Part shown: positions 7,257 through 15,182 of the stretch, piece after piece
Position numbering within the stretch: the first letter of the stretch is position 1
Layout of the letters: each line of letters opens with the position of its first letter
Assembly: GCA_030684755.1 (NCBI GenBank)
Contig: JAUXXN010000081.1
Coordinates: forward strand, 1-15,182
Length of the DNA stretch: 15,182 bases
Source of the DNA: Hydrogenophaga sp.
GTDB lineage: Bacteria > Pseudomonadota > Gammaproteobacteria > Burkholderiales > Burkholderiaceae_C
Direction: 5' to 3'
Notes under the pieces: model-generated
Told to the model about the DNA's origin: nothing
The model's input: the letters and a program-made list of their open reading frames with translations, nothing else
Databases searched by the model: none
Made by a program: the position numbers and the translations under genes

Positions 7257-7984
7257 CCACGACCTCGCCCAACTACCGCGGCGCAGGCCGTCTGCTCTAC
7301 AAGGCGCTGCAGACCACCCTGGCACCAGCCAACGACCTGGAATACCGAGACCTTCTCGCACAGTTCCGAGCCGACCCTCTCTTTGCGCAGCAAGTCTCTG
7401 AGTTCGCACAAGGAATGGAGCTGGCCATCCTGGATGTCTCGGAACGGGGCCTTATCGTGGTCCCGTCTTCTCGCGACAGCAAGTTCGCGGTGCGCTTGGC
7501 CGACATCCGTTCAGGTCTTGATATCCAGCAGAAGGCCTCTTTGGTACTAGCCCACGTGGCGATTGCCGCTACGTTCTTCCCGACGACCGACGGGCTGGAG
7601 GATGACAACTACATTCCTCCCCCGGGCTCAGTCGCCAATTTCCGCGACTCCCTGCACGCGCTGGCCAAACAACTTGAAGCGCTGGAAGGCGAGCAGCTCA
7701 CCGACATCCCCCCGGAACTCGCTCCAGGCTGGCGTTGCATCACCGCTTTGATGGTGAACGTGCCCTCCTCTCAACGAGCGACCGTCAACTCCATCGTGGG
7801 GTTCATCCGGCTGGCGCTCAAAAACATGCGCGAGGCTGGGCTGGTCCGTATCGACCGCGACTCCGAGGAAGACGACACCGAAACCTACACCCCGACCCAG
7901 CGCATGCGTGTTCAGCTGCGAGAGCTGGCACTGCGCCGCCTCTTCGACCTGGCCCAGACCGCCGCGCTCAACCGGAACGCCTGA
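7253..7984 (+). CDS. jetB: Wadjet component JetB (MukE-like subunit)
   Basis: A 243-residue protein in the place and size range of the MukE/MksE-like KITE subunit of Wadjet, which dimerises and binds the kleisin JetA. Visible parts are an N-terminal helical region (YRDLLAQFRADPLFAQQVSEFAQGMEL), a winged-helix-like middle (GLIVVPSSRDSKFAVRLADIR, ASLVLAHVAIAATFFP), an acidic linker, and a C-terminal half with IVGFIRLALKNMREAGLVRID, an acidic run (DSEEDDTE) and a final helix (MRVQLRELALRRLFDLAQ). Its assignment rests mainly on being between JetA and the JetC ATPase; I do not recognise a specific domain. It starts inside the jetA stop and ends one base before jetC. Confidence 0.78.
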   Translation: MTTTSPNYRGAGRLLYKALQTTLAPANDLEYRDLLAQFRADPLFAQQVSEFAQGMELAILDVSERGLIVVPSSRDSKFAVRLADIRSGLDIQQKASLVLAHVAIAATFFPTTDGLEDDNYIPPPGSVANFRDSLHALAKQLEALEGEQLTDIPPELAPGWRCITALMVNVPSSQRATVNSIVGFIRLALKNMREAGLVRIDRDSEEDDTETYTPTQRMRVQLRELALRRLFDLAQTAALNRNA

Positions 7985-7985
7985 C

Positions 7986-10900
7986 ATGCAGAAAATATCC
8001 CGAATCTACCTCGCCAACTGCGGCTACGACACCGCCTGGTACGACGGCGTCACGATGGACCTGCGTGAGCCAGACTTCCACGCACCCACCGACACCATCA
8101 TCAACCTCGAAAACGGGGGCGGCAAAACCTCATTCTTGAGCTTGGTGCTCTCTTGCTTCGAGACCAACAAGGACCGCTTCCTCAAGACCTTGAACGATAA
8201 GAACCATCGGTTCGGGGACTATTTCGCCGCTGACGGGACGATGGGCCTCATCGTCGTGGAGTGGCTCATGCCCCCGCGCAAGGCTGGCGAAGGTAGCTAC
8301 CGACTCATCACGGGGCAGGCAGTGGCGATGCGCCCGGCCGCGGACCCGCCTGATGAACGCATGTTTTTCAGCTTTGAGGAAGACGCCAACCTGAGCTTGG
8401 ATGAGCTCCCAGGGCCTCGGCTGTGTGACACCCCCATCCTGTCCCTGTCAAAGTTCTCAGACTGGCTGCACGACAAACAGCGGCTGAGCCAAGGTAATCT
8501 GTTCATCACCCGCAAACAGAGTGACTGGCATCGGCATCTTGAGGCCTGCCTTATCGACCTGCCCATGCTGCGCATGCAGGTGGATTTCTCGGCCACGGAA
8601 GGCGGCTTCGACAAGGGTTTTCTGGGATTCCAGAGTGAAGAGCAGTTTCTTCGTCGCTTTCTCTACCTCACGATGGATGCAGGACGGGCTTCCGCAGTAC
8701 GCGACGCAGTTGCTGCGGCCTGCGACAAGTTGCGCCGTCGACCTCAATACATGCAGCGCTTGACCCAGTTGCAGACGTTCCAGGGCTCCCTGCAGACCTT
8801 CTCGACTGCTGCAGCTGACCTGCGTCAGGAACGAGTCCACCAGCTCTCCTTGGTCTGGAAGGGCACACGGCTTGCTCAGGCGCTGCAGGAGCAGTCAGAA
8901 ACTGCACTGTCCTCCGTGGTGACGGAGACCCAATTCGCGGCAACTCAGCGAGGGGTCCAGCAGTTGCAGGCGAAACTAGCGGGAGACAAGGCGGTAGCGC
9001 ACGCAACCCTCACCGACTGGCAATTCCTGCGCAAGACAGCCGAAGCGACTAGCTCCTTATGTACCCTACGAGGCACGCGCAGCGAGGCTGAACAAGCCGT
9101 TCACCACATCAAGGCAGCACGGCTGCAGCACGCCATAAAGGCTGCTCAGAAGAACATCGATGAGCTTGCGCATCAAGCTGAACTTCAGACAACCGAGCTG
9201 GCTCCGTTCCTAACCCGGGTGCAAGAGGCCGGCGCTCTACTGCGTCGGGCGCTGTTCGAACAGGCGGGCTCATTTCGGCAGCAAGCCACGGACCTGGGAG
9301 GCGAGATTTCCCAGCGAGCGCAGAACGCCATAAGCCTGCGTGCCGTGGTGGGTGTTCGCGCCATCACTCTCAAGGGCTTGGCCAACGAGAAAGCCCGACT
9401 GGATGAACAGCAGGCTCAGATGGAGGCAGCCCTCACGAGACTGGCATCAGTGGGTACTTTGCATTCAGACGCTGAGCCGTTTAGGGATGCAATGGAACGG
9501 TGGGCTGCTGCGCTTGAGCAGGCCGACGCGGAGCTCACGGCGTTTCAGGAGCAGCAGCACACTCTCCAGGAAGAAGCGCAGGGGTGGCGTGTCCGGGCTG
9601 AAGCATCGACCGCGCGCGCTGCCGCCCATGACCTGCCCATTGGCAAGGAGCAGAGCTTCATCCAGGAGGGGCACCAGGTTCAGGAGCGTCTTTCGAAACT
9701 GCCCGCCCTGACCGCGGCAGCCGACGCCGAACGCGCCGACGACCTAGAGTCCGCCGCCCTACGCGAGCGGGTAGGCCAACTCATCATCAGTTACGGGCAG
9801 CAAGTCTCCAGTGCGGACGTGCGATTGGCACAGTTGATGGCCGACAAGCAGGCCATTGAGAACACCGGCGTGGCGGGGCATAGCGCCGACGTGGAGCTGG
9901 TAGTGAGAAAACTGAAGGCGGAGGGAATCCAGTCCGCAAGGGCATTCAACCAGTATTTGGCCAATGCCGGGAGAGACGCTGAACGCACTCGTGCACTGGT
10001 ACAAAGCAACCCAGCACGCTTCTTGGGCGTGTGCGTTGCCGATGGCGAGTGGGACGCAGTCAACAAAGTGCAGTGGGACGCCACGCGACCCGACAAGCCC
10101 ATCGTGATTTCCAAGGCATCGCTCGCCCCAGACGCAGGATTGCCCGGGGTGGTCGTCCCCACTGCCACGGATGCTGCTCACAACAAGGACGCCGCGTTTG
10201 AACTCAAGCTGCGGTTGGACGCCACCTACAACAAAGAGCAGGAGGCCCGCGAGCAGCTGGCAACTCGCCGCGACCAGGCGGTGACGGCACGCAAAGAGCT
10301 CCAAGAGTATTTGAGCCGATTTGGCGGGGGCAAGTTATCCAACGCAGTAGCCAACCTGGAACGGTTGGAAGCGGAACAGGTGGAGGCTAGACGGGAGGCG
10401 CTCGCCGCATCTGCCAAAGAGGTGGAAGCCCGAAATTCGGCCAATGCGCTCGCTACGCGCATCGCTGATTGCAACAAGCGGGTTGGCGATTGCATAGCGC
10501 GAGGCCAGGCCTTGCAACAGTTCCTAGATGACCACGAAGCCCGCCGAATTGCCAGAGAGCAGAGGATGCCGCAGCTGGAGGAGGAGCTCTCGGTACTGGA
10601 GGCCCAACAGCTCAACGCAGAGGAGACACTTGCCAGCTATCAGCAACAAGACTTGAGCGCCACGGAACAAAAGAGTCAGCTGGAAGCACAGGCCTTGTTG
10701 CTTGACAGCGAGCGGACCAAGCTGGAGCACTACGACGCAAGATTCGAAGCGCAAGATTGGCTCAAGTCCAATGCTTGGACTATGGATAGCTTGCGTCAGT
10801 CTTATGAGATGGCCGAGGGCATCTATCGGGTCAATGCAGAGCAACGCTTGGGCGTCATCCAGGCCCAGCTCGATACCGCGAAAAAGGCCATCAACGTCCA

Positions 10901-12362
10901 AAAGTCAGAGTTCACCCGCGACTTTCCTGGCGTCACCCGGGACGAGCTCGCCCCGTATCAACAAGCCGACTTTGACAAGGTGTTGCCTGCCGCCGAGGTT
11001 AGAGTGACGGAACTGTCCAGTCAGGTCGAATCCGCCGTCAAAGCGGAAGCTGCGGCCACCGGCGCCCACACGCAGTGGAAAGCGTCCAACAAGGTCAAGC
11101 TGCAGACACGCACCCCTGAGATAGCCGCCCTTGACGGAGAACCCCTGGAGCGAGCTATCCGAACCACAGACGCTGAACGCCAATTCGCCCTGGAGGCAGC
11201 ACGCCGAGCAGATGAGGCCGCCAATAGTGCAGACCAAAATGCAAAAGTGGCGCAGGCCAATGCCAGGCAAGCCGAGGAACGTAAAACCGTTCTCACGTCT
11301 TCATTGGGGCTTGAAGACCTGAGTGGTATAGAGCTGTTGGAGGCGCACCTTACGGCCCTGGATTGCGATATCGAGGCCCTCAAGCGTTCATTTGTTGTGG
11401 AAGCCGACACCCAGGTACAAGTTCAGACCATGGTCAGAGACCATGCGACACGCAATAAGGACCGTGACCGAAGTGAAAAGCGTGCACGGGCAGCCTTCGA
11501 CGCCCTGCGGTTGGCAGCGCAGACCCCGGAGTTTCTGCAGGCTGAACCCGAATTGGCGGCCCAAATGCGCACCAACGAGTTCGACGCTGCGGTGGCCGAT
11601 GTCGCTCGCTTGCTGGAAGGGTTGACCGAGCGCGTAGCAGTCACACAGTCCAATTTGGACAGCATGGCCCAGGACTTTTCGGCAGCAGCAGACGAACTGG
11701 TCTCGCTGAGTCAGCTGGCGCAGTCCACCCTCAGCTCGGCAACGCGGAAGACGATTCCTGTTGCGGCGCCGTCTGTCGGGGGCAAGCCAATTCTCAAGAT
11801 GCGCTCGCACCTGAGCGCAGTTAGCGCTGAGGACCGCCGCAGGACGTTGCAGTACTACTTGGAACGCCTCATCGAAAGCTCAGCTATCCCGGCCAAAGGT
11901 ACCGACATGGCAGCTGAGGCGCTGATGTCCCTCAGTGGCAAGCCCTTGGGGCTTCAACTGCTAAAAATGTCCATTGATGACGCGCGGCAGTACGAGCCCG
12001 TGGCCGAGCTCAAGCTGTCAGGAGGTGAGGCGGTCACCACCGCCATGTTCCTCTACTGCGTGGTGTCCCAGGTTCGCTCGGATATGCAGGCCAAGGAACA
12101 GCGGCTAGGCGGTGGCCCTCTGCTGTTGGACAACCCGTTCGCCAAGGCCACAAAACCCGTTCTCTGGGAAGTTCAGCTCATGTTGGCCAACGCCATCGGT
12201 GTGCAGTTCATCTTCGCAACCGCCATCCACGATTACAACGCGTTGGGCGAGTTCAAGCACTTCGTACGACTACGTCGCGGGTCCCAGAACCTCAAAACCG
12301 GGCGCAAGCACATCGAGCTCGTCGACTACCACCTCAATGACGAGATTCGAGAGGCTGCCTGA
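7986..12362 (+). CDS. jetC: Wadjet component JetC (SMC/MukB-like ATPase)
   Basis: A 1458-residue SMC-like ATPase, the motor of the Wadjet complex. The N-terminal head carries a Walker A, INLENGGGKTSF (P-loop about 41-49, Lys47). Two long coiled-coil arms rich in Ala, Glu, Gln and Arg follow (about 280-635 and 745-1260). They are separated by a compact hinge at about 640-740 (RFLGVCVADGEWDAVNKVQW, KPIVISKASL). The C-terminal head has the ABC signature LSGGEAVTTA (1344-1353) and a Walker B strand LLLDNPFAK (1379-1387, Asp1382). The residue after the Asp is Asn, not the usual Glu. A switch-like FATAIHDYNAL follows. At 1458 residues it is much longer than type I JetC (about 1100, as I recall), which points to another Wadjet type. 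The start ATG 7986 (MQKISRIYLANCGYDTAWYD) is preferred to an in-frame ATG at 7908 inside jetB. Its stop overlaps jetD by one base. Confidence 0.92.
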   Translation: MQKISRIYLANCGYDTAWYDGVTMDLREPDFHAPTDTIINLENGGGKTSFLSLVLSCFETNKDRFLKTLNDKNHRFGDYFAADGTMGLIVVEWLMPPRKAGEGSYRLITGQAVAMRPAADPPDERMFFSFEEDANLSLDELPGPRLCDTPILSLSKFSDWLHDKQRLSQGNLFITRKQSDWHRHLEACLIDLPMLRMQVDFSATEGGFDKGFLGFQSEEQFLRRFLYLTMDAGRASAVRDAVAAACDKLRRRPQYMQRLTQLQTFQGSLQTFSTAAADLRQERVHQLSLVWKGTRLAQALQEQSETALSSVVTETQFAATQRGVQQLQAKLAGDKAVAHATLTDWQFLRKTAEATSSLCTLRGTRSEAEQAVHHIKAARLQHAIKAAQKNIDELAHQAELQTTELAPFLTRVQEAGALLRRALFEQAGSFRQQATDLGGEISQRAQNAISLRAVVGVRAITLKGLANEKARLDEQQAQMEAALTRLASVGTLHSDAEPFRDAMERWAAALEQADAELTAFQEQQHTLQEEAQGWRVRAEASTARAAAHDLPIGKEQSFIQEGHQVQERLSKLPALTAAADAERADDLESAALRERVGQLIISYGQQVSSADVRLAQLMADKQAIENTGVAGHSADVELVVRKLKAEGIQSARAFNQYLANAGRDAERTRALVQSNPARFLGVCVADGEWDAVNKVQWDATRPDKPIVISKASLAPDAGLPGVVVPTATDAAHNKDAAFELKLRLDATYNKEQEAREQLATRRDQAVTARKELQEYLSRFGGGKLSNAVANLERLEAEQVEARREALAASAKEVEARNSANALATRIADCNKRVGDCIARGQALQQFLDDHEARRIAREQRMPQLEEELSVLEAQQLNAEETLASYQQQDLSATEQKSQLEAQALLLDSERTKLEHYDARFEAQDWLKSNAWTMDSLRQSYEMAEGIYRVNAEQRLGVIQAQLDTAKKAINVQKSEFTRDFPGVTRDELAPYQQADFDKVLPAAEVRVTELSSQVESAVKAEAAATGAHTQWKASNKVKLQTRTPEIAALDGEPLERAIRTTDAERQFALEAARRADEAANSADQNAKVAQANARQAEERKTVLTSSLGLEDLSGIELLEAHLTALDCDIEALKRSFVVEADTQVQVQTMVRDHATRNKDRDRSEKRARAAFDALRLAAQTPEFLQAEPELAAQMRTNEFDAAVADVARLLEGLTERVAVTQSNLDSMAQDFSAAADELVSLSQLAQSTLSSATRKTIPVAAPSVGGKPILKMRSHLSAVSAEDRRRTLQYYLERLIESSAIPAKGTDMAAEALMSLSGKPLGLQLLKMSIDDARQYEPVAELKLSGGEAVTTAMFLYCVVSQVRSDMQAKEQRLGGGPLLLDNPFAKATKPVLWEVQLMLANAIGVQFIFATAIHDYNALGEFKHFVRLRRGSQNLKTGRKHIELVDYHLNDEIREAA

Positions 12363-13357
12363 TGTCTGAGTTTCTTCATCTCCTGCGGGCGTCACCTGTG
12401 AAGCGAGTGCCGCTCGATGAAATCAAGCGGTGCTACTTTTCGCTCTTCCCCGAGATGCTCAACAGCCCTGAGCGGCTGAACAGGCTACTGCAAGCATTGC
12501 AAGGGTTGGCAGAGCAGGGGCACCTGAGCATGCCAGCGGCGGGTAGCTGGGAGCGCAAGGGTTCGCCACCCCTACCCAATTGGGTCTCCGTGACTCGCGA
12601 AAAGACACGTGCCAACGCTCCGGACTACTCCGATGTGGCGTGGGTCCCCGAGCTGGGCTTCTGGCCAAACCTGAAACCAATGCAGATGGCCGACGCCAAA
12701 GCCATCAATGACTTCTTGCTGTGCCGGCGGGATAGCCTGATACCCGTTCCAATCAAGGAGCGCTCCCTGGAAATCTTCGGGGATGAGAAGCGGCTGGACG
12801 CACTGCGAACTGGAACGAGCCTGTTCGCCGGCAGGCTGTCTCTCCGGGCCATTGGCGCCTTTCTGGTGCCGCTCCCACTTCCCTACCGGCAGGCTACTGC
12901 CCCTGGAAAGCCAGTGCTTGTGGTCGAGAACCACAACAGCTTCTGGAGTTTTGGGGAGTGGAACCAGACTGCTTTACGCTACTCGGCGGTGGTTTACGGG
13001 GCTGGCGAAGCGTTCCGAAGCACCGGCCAGGCACTCAACCAGGTGCTGCTGGAGGTGGGCGGCCACGGTGCCGAATACCTTGGAGACCTGGACCCAAAGG
13101 GAGTGGGGATTCCGCTGGATTTCAACCGTGTCATGGCAGACCAAGGCCTTTGCGTTCGGCCAGCTTTGGGCCTGTACCAATGGTTGCTCGAAAACGGAAG
13201 GACCCGGGAGAAGCCGGAGTGCCGGCTTGTTGCAGGTGTCCTAGCGCAGGATTGGCTTGGACCGGAGCTCGGGGCAGCGCTGGCGCTGAGGTGGGAACAA
13301 GGTCTTTGGACACCTCAGGAATCTCTTGGGTTTGAGCACCTGATGACGTTTGCTTGA
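12362..13357 (+). CDS. jetD: Wadjet component JetD (TOPRIM-domain nuclease subunit)
   Basis: The nuclease subunit that, in characterised Wadjet systems, cuts plasmid DNA after loop extrusion by JetABC. The N-terminal two thirds (about 1-150) bind DNA or the complex and contain the family hallmark IFGDEKRLDAL (138-148). The C-terminal TOPRIM domain starts at about 182 (GKPVLVVENHNSFWSF, acidic Glu189) and continues to YLGDLDPKGVGIP (239-251), with the DxD pair Asp242 and Asp244. These are the metal-binding acids expected of TOPRIM enzymes, all present. At 331 residues it is a little shorter than type I JetD. It begins within the jetC stop (TGATG), the tightest coupling in the operon. After it come 237 bases without a gene. 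Confidence 0.93.
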   Translation: MSEFLHLLRASPVKRVPLDEIKRCYFSLFPEMLNSPERLNRLLQALQGLAEQGHLSMPAAGSWERKGSPPLPNWVSVTREKTRANAPDYSDVAWVPELGFWPNLKPMQMADAKAINDFLLCRRDSLIPVPIKERSLEIFGDEKRLDALRTGTSLFAGRLSLRAIGAFLVPLPLPYRQATAPGKPVLVVENHNSFWSFGEWNQTALRYSAVVYGAGEAFRSTGQALNQVLLEVGGHGAEYLGDLDPKGVGIPLDFNRVMADQGLCVRPALGLYQWLLENGRTREKPECRLVAGVLAQDWLGPELGAALALRWEQGLWTPQESLGFEHLMTFA

Positions 13358-13455
13358 ACACGCCACTGAAAGCGCACCCAGAGCTGGGAATCTAGAATGC
13401 ACAAGATACTGGACATCCTCTAAGTACACACAAATCAATGACTTAGTCCGACGCA

Positions 13456-13485
13456 GAAGGACATTTTTATCCAACACAGCAGCGG
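13456..13485 (-). repeat. Right copy of island-flanking inverted repeat (about 30 bp)
   Basis: Plus strand reads GAAGGACATTTTTATCC then AACACAGCAGCGG, the inverted counterpart of 2561-2591. It marks the right edge of the accessory block, about 100 bases after jetD and about 110 before the rhodanese start. Weak AGTC-containing similarity to the left direct repeats continues inward (toward 13425), but less convincingly than on the left. Confidence 0.8.
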
Positions 13486-13583
13486 CAGGCTTTTCCACCG
13501 CCGAATCGGTGTCGGCGCATACAGGGGTGTGTATATTTGCACCAGCGCACGCAAAGGCTGCATGCCCATGTACCACCCAACCC

Positions 13584-13588
13584 AGGAA
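13584..13588 (+). promoter_or_regulatory. Ribosome binding site of the rhodanese gene
   Basis: AGGAA, 6 bases before ATG 13595. It fixes the start at MKTALDLVAAAK rather than at in-frame ATGs at 13529, 13562 and 13568, whose encoded stretch has no rhodanese character. Confidence 0.7.
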
Positions 13589-13594
13589 CCGACC

Positions 13595-13975
13595 ATGAAA
13601 ACTGCCCTTGACCTCGTTGCGGCCGCCAAAGCCCGTGTGAACGAAATCCCAGTGAGCGAAGCCGAAGCGGCCATTCGCGATGCCGACGTGTTGCTCGATG
13701 TGCGCGAAGGCGACGAGTTTGCCAACGGCCACCTGCCCGGTGCCGTGCACGCCTCGCGCGGCATGCTCGAATTCAAGCTCAGCAGCACCCCGGCGCTCAC
13801 CGCGCGCGACCTGAAAGTGGTGCTGTACTGCAAGACCAGCGGTCGTGCAGCACTGGCGGCGGCTGCCATGCAAGAGATGGGTTACATCAACGTGAAGTCC
13901 ATCGCTGGCGGCTTCGACGCCTGGGTGGCCGCCGGCAAGCCGGTGCACAAGCCCGAGCTGCCGTCGTTCGGCTGA
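13595..13975 (+). CDS. Single-domain rhodanese-like sulfurtransferase
   Basis: A 126-residue cytosolic protein consisting of one rhodanese domain, which carries sulfur as a persulfide on its active cysteine. It shows DVLLDVREGDEFANGHLPGAVHASRG (about 31-56 in outline), the active-site loop YCKTSGRAA (Cys79), and the C-terminal NVKSIAGGFDAWVAAGKPV. No signal peptide is visible. The physiological acceptor is unknown. It converges with holA (26 bases between stops) and is chromosomal rather than part of the block, because it lies outside the flanking repeat. Confidence 0.92.
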   Translation: MKTALDLVAAAKARVNEIPVSEAEAAIRDADVLLDVREGDEFANGHLPGAVHASRGMLEFKLSSTPALTARDLKVVLYCKTSGRAALAAAAMQEMGYINVKSIAGGFDAWVAAGKPVHKPELPSFG

Positions 13976-14001
13976 TCGCGCTCAGCGCCGTCCAGTCGAT
14001 T

Positions 14002-15054
14002 TCAGCGCAACGCGCAGCCTTGCGACACGCGCAGGGCCAGTTGCTGCAGCGCCACCCAGGGGTCGGCTGGCCAGTCGGGCTGTTTCAGGCCTTTGACGAT
14101 GCCGTCCACCGTGTGCGCGTCGCGCAGCCAGCGCGTGAGGGTGGGCGTGGTCAGCTGCGGCAGCACGCGTTCCATGAGCTTTTCTTTGGCGCCCCACACC
14201 CGGTTTTCACGCAAGGCCATGGGCAGCGGGCGGCCGGCATCCATGGCCCGGCGAATGCGGTTGAGCGTGCGGATGTCCTCACTCAGCGCCCAGTGCACCA
14301 GCACCGCCGCCTCGCCCTCGGCCTGCAGGCCGTCCAGCATGCGCTGCACGCGCAGACTTTGGCCACCCAGCACCGCCTCGGCGAGCTTGAAGGCGTCGTA
14401 GCGCGCCACGTTGAGCACCGCCGCTTCCACCTGGTCAAAGCCGAGTTCGCCGGCCGGGTGCAGCAGCGCCAGCTTCTGGATTTCCTGGTGTGCGGCCAGC
14501 AGATTGCCTTCCACCCGATCGGCAAAAAACTGCAGCGTGCGCTGGCCCTCTTCCCCTGCGGCCACGCGCTGGCCTTGTTGCTGCAAGCGCTGGGCGATCC
14601 ACTGCGGCAGGGCCTTGCGGTCCACCGGGTCCACGCGCACCGTCACACCGAAGCTGTCAAGGGCCGCAAACCAGGCGCCCTTTTGCGTTGCGGCGTCCAG
14701 CCGGGGCAAGATCACCAACGTGAGCATGCTGTCGTTGCCTTGAGCCGCCTGAGCCAACTGTTGCAAGACCTGCGAACCGTCTTTGCCAGGCTTGCCCGAT
14801 GGAATGCGGATTTCAATCAGCTGCTTGTCGGCAAACAGGCTGAGCGAGCCACCGCTGGCCAGCACCTCGCTCCAGTCGAAGTGGGCACCGGCCACGGTGT
14901 GTACCGTGCGCTCGGTGTAGCCTTGCTGGCGAGCCACGGCGCGCAAGGCATCGGCGGCCTCCTGAATCAGCAGCGGCTCGTCGCCGTGCAGGGTGTACAG
15001 GCTTTTCAGGCCTCGCTGCAGTTGGGCGTCAAGTTGGGGCGCGGCGACTTGCAT
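14002..15054 (-). CDS. holA: DNA polymerase III subunit delta HolA
   Basis: The delta subunit of the clamp-loader complex that opens the beta clamp during chromosome replication. The 350-residue length is normal. Family stretches include LYTLHGDEPLLIQEAADALR (about 19-38), the beta-clamp contact region near SGGSLSLFADKQLIEIRIPSGK (about 67-88), FFADRVEGNLLAAHQEIQKL (about 175-194), and the C-terminal collar part with LVHWALSEDIRTL and RVWGAKEKLMERVLPQL. The start MQVAAPQL is 20 bases after the lptE stop with only a weak ribosome site, which suggests translational coupling to lptE. Confidence 0.95.
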   Translation of the reverse strand: MQVAAPQLDAQLQRGLKSLYTLHGDEPLLIQEAADALRAVARQQGYTERTVHTVAGAHFDWSEVLASGGSLSLFADKQLIEIRIPSGKPGKDGSQVLQQLAQAAQGNDSMLTLVILPRLDAATQKGAWFAALDSFGVTVRVDPVDRKALPQWIAQRLQQQGQRVAAGEEGQRTLQFFADRVEGNLLAAHQEIQKLALLHPAGELGFDQVEAAVLNVARYDAFKLAEAVLGGQSLRVQRMLDGLQAEGEAAVLVHWALSEDIRTLNRIRRAMDAGRPLPMALRENRVWGAKEKLMERVLPQLTTPTLTRWLRDAHTVDGIVKGLKQPDWPADPWVALQQLALRVSQGCALR

Positions 15055-15074
15055 GGGCTGGGCTCAGAGCGTGC

Positions 15075-15182
15075 TTAAAGCACTTCCACAGCGGCCAGAC
15101 GGCGCATGACCTGCTGCACGATGTCGCTTTGCATGTCGCGAAACAACAGCGCTTCTTCGGCGTCTTTGGCCAGCACCGCCGT
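15075..15182 (-). CDS. lptE: LPS-assembly lipoprotein LptE, C-terminal end (partial)
   Basis: The last 35 codons of a gene that enters from beyond the window edge: TAVLAKDAEEALLFRDMQ followed by SDIVQQVMRRLAAVEVL and TAA. The ALLFRDMQSDIVQQVMRRL ending is characteristic of LptE (RlpB), the outer-membrane lipoprotein that plugs the LptD pore for lipopolysaccharide export. It is immediately upstream of holA, the usual neighbour in this bacterial group. The signal peptide and lipobox are outside the window. Confidence 0.85.
   Translation of the reverse strand, partial: TAVLAKDAEEALLFRDMQSDIVQQVMRRLAAVEVL

Larger units (their letters stand above)
13358..13594. other. Intergenic region between jetD and the rhodanese gene
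   Basis: Holds a short hairpin CCCAG-AG-CTGGG (13377-13388) soon after jetD, without a T run, so only a doubtful terminator. The right inverted repeat follows (13456-13485). A TATATT at 13532-13537 is a possible -10 for the rhodanese gene, but no clear -35 precedes it. Confidence 0.4.

Noticed and set aside
7908..7985. Earlier in-frame start for jetC
   Set aside because: It lies in jetB and adds residues unlike an SMC head; MQKISRIYLANCGYDTAWYD is a natural N-terminus one base after jetB.
13377..13388. Rho-independent terminator after jetD
   Set aside because: The CCCAG/CTGGG stem is short, with a 2-base loop and no following T run.
14020..15078. Long plus-strand open frame (352 codons) opposite holA
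   Set aside because: Antisense of a recognised HolA gene, with no family features of its own.

Overview
The window looks like chromosomal DNA of a high-GC betaproteobacterium, most likely Burkholderiales/Comamonadaceae. The housekeeping proteins (GshA of the roughly 430-residue proteobacterial type, ProA, HolA, LptE) read like that group, and lptE-holA-proA is, as I recall, a familiar order there. This is recognition by eye; no search was run.

Layout. Bases 1-1031 (minus) hold the 5' part of gshA, interrupted by an in-frame TAA at codon 34. Bases 1264-2544 (minus) are proA. From about 2561 to 13485 lies an inserted accessory block of about 10.9 kb. It is bounded by a near-perfect inverted repeat of about 30 bp (2561-2591 and 13456-13485), and three further 20-bp direct repeats line its left edge. 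Inside the block, left to right: a degraded IS5-family insertion sequence (2642-3445); a leftward two-gene unit with a CoiA-like nuclease-domain protein (3587-4828) and a WYL-domain regulator of BrxR/CapW type (4835-5710); a 73-bp divergent control region with two operator-like inverted repeats; and a rightward four-gene operon, jetA-jetB-jetC-jetD (5784-13357). After the block come a single-domain rhodanese gene (13595-13975, plus), then holA (14002-15054, minus) and the 3' end of lptE (15075-15182, minus).

How the genes work together. JetABCD is a Wadjet-type condensin defence system. JetC is a very long SMC/MukB-like ATPase, JetA and JetB are kleisin-like and MukE-like partners, and JetD has a TOPRIM nuclease domain. 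Known Wadjet complexes extrude DNA loops and cleave small circular plasmids. The genes overlap or abut by 1-4 bases, so they form one transcriptional unit. The BrxR/CapW-like regulator is divergent and probably controls both sides. Its partner gene, a CoiA-like protein with a Cys cluster and a PD-(D/E)xK-like motif, is the least understood part and may be an accessory nuclease of the defence locus. The long JetC (about 1458 residues), the regulator and the nuclease partner make this a divergent Wadjet arrangement rather than the best-studied type I.
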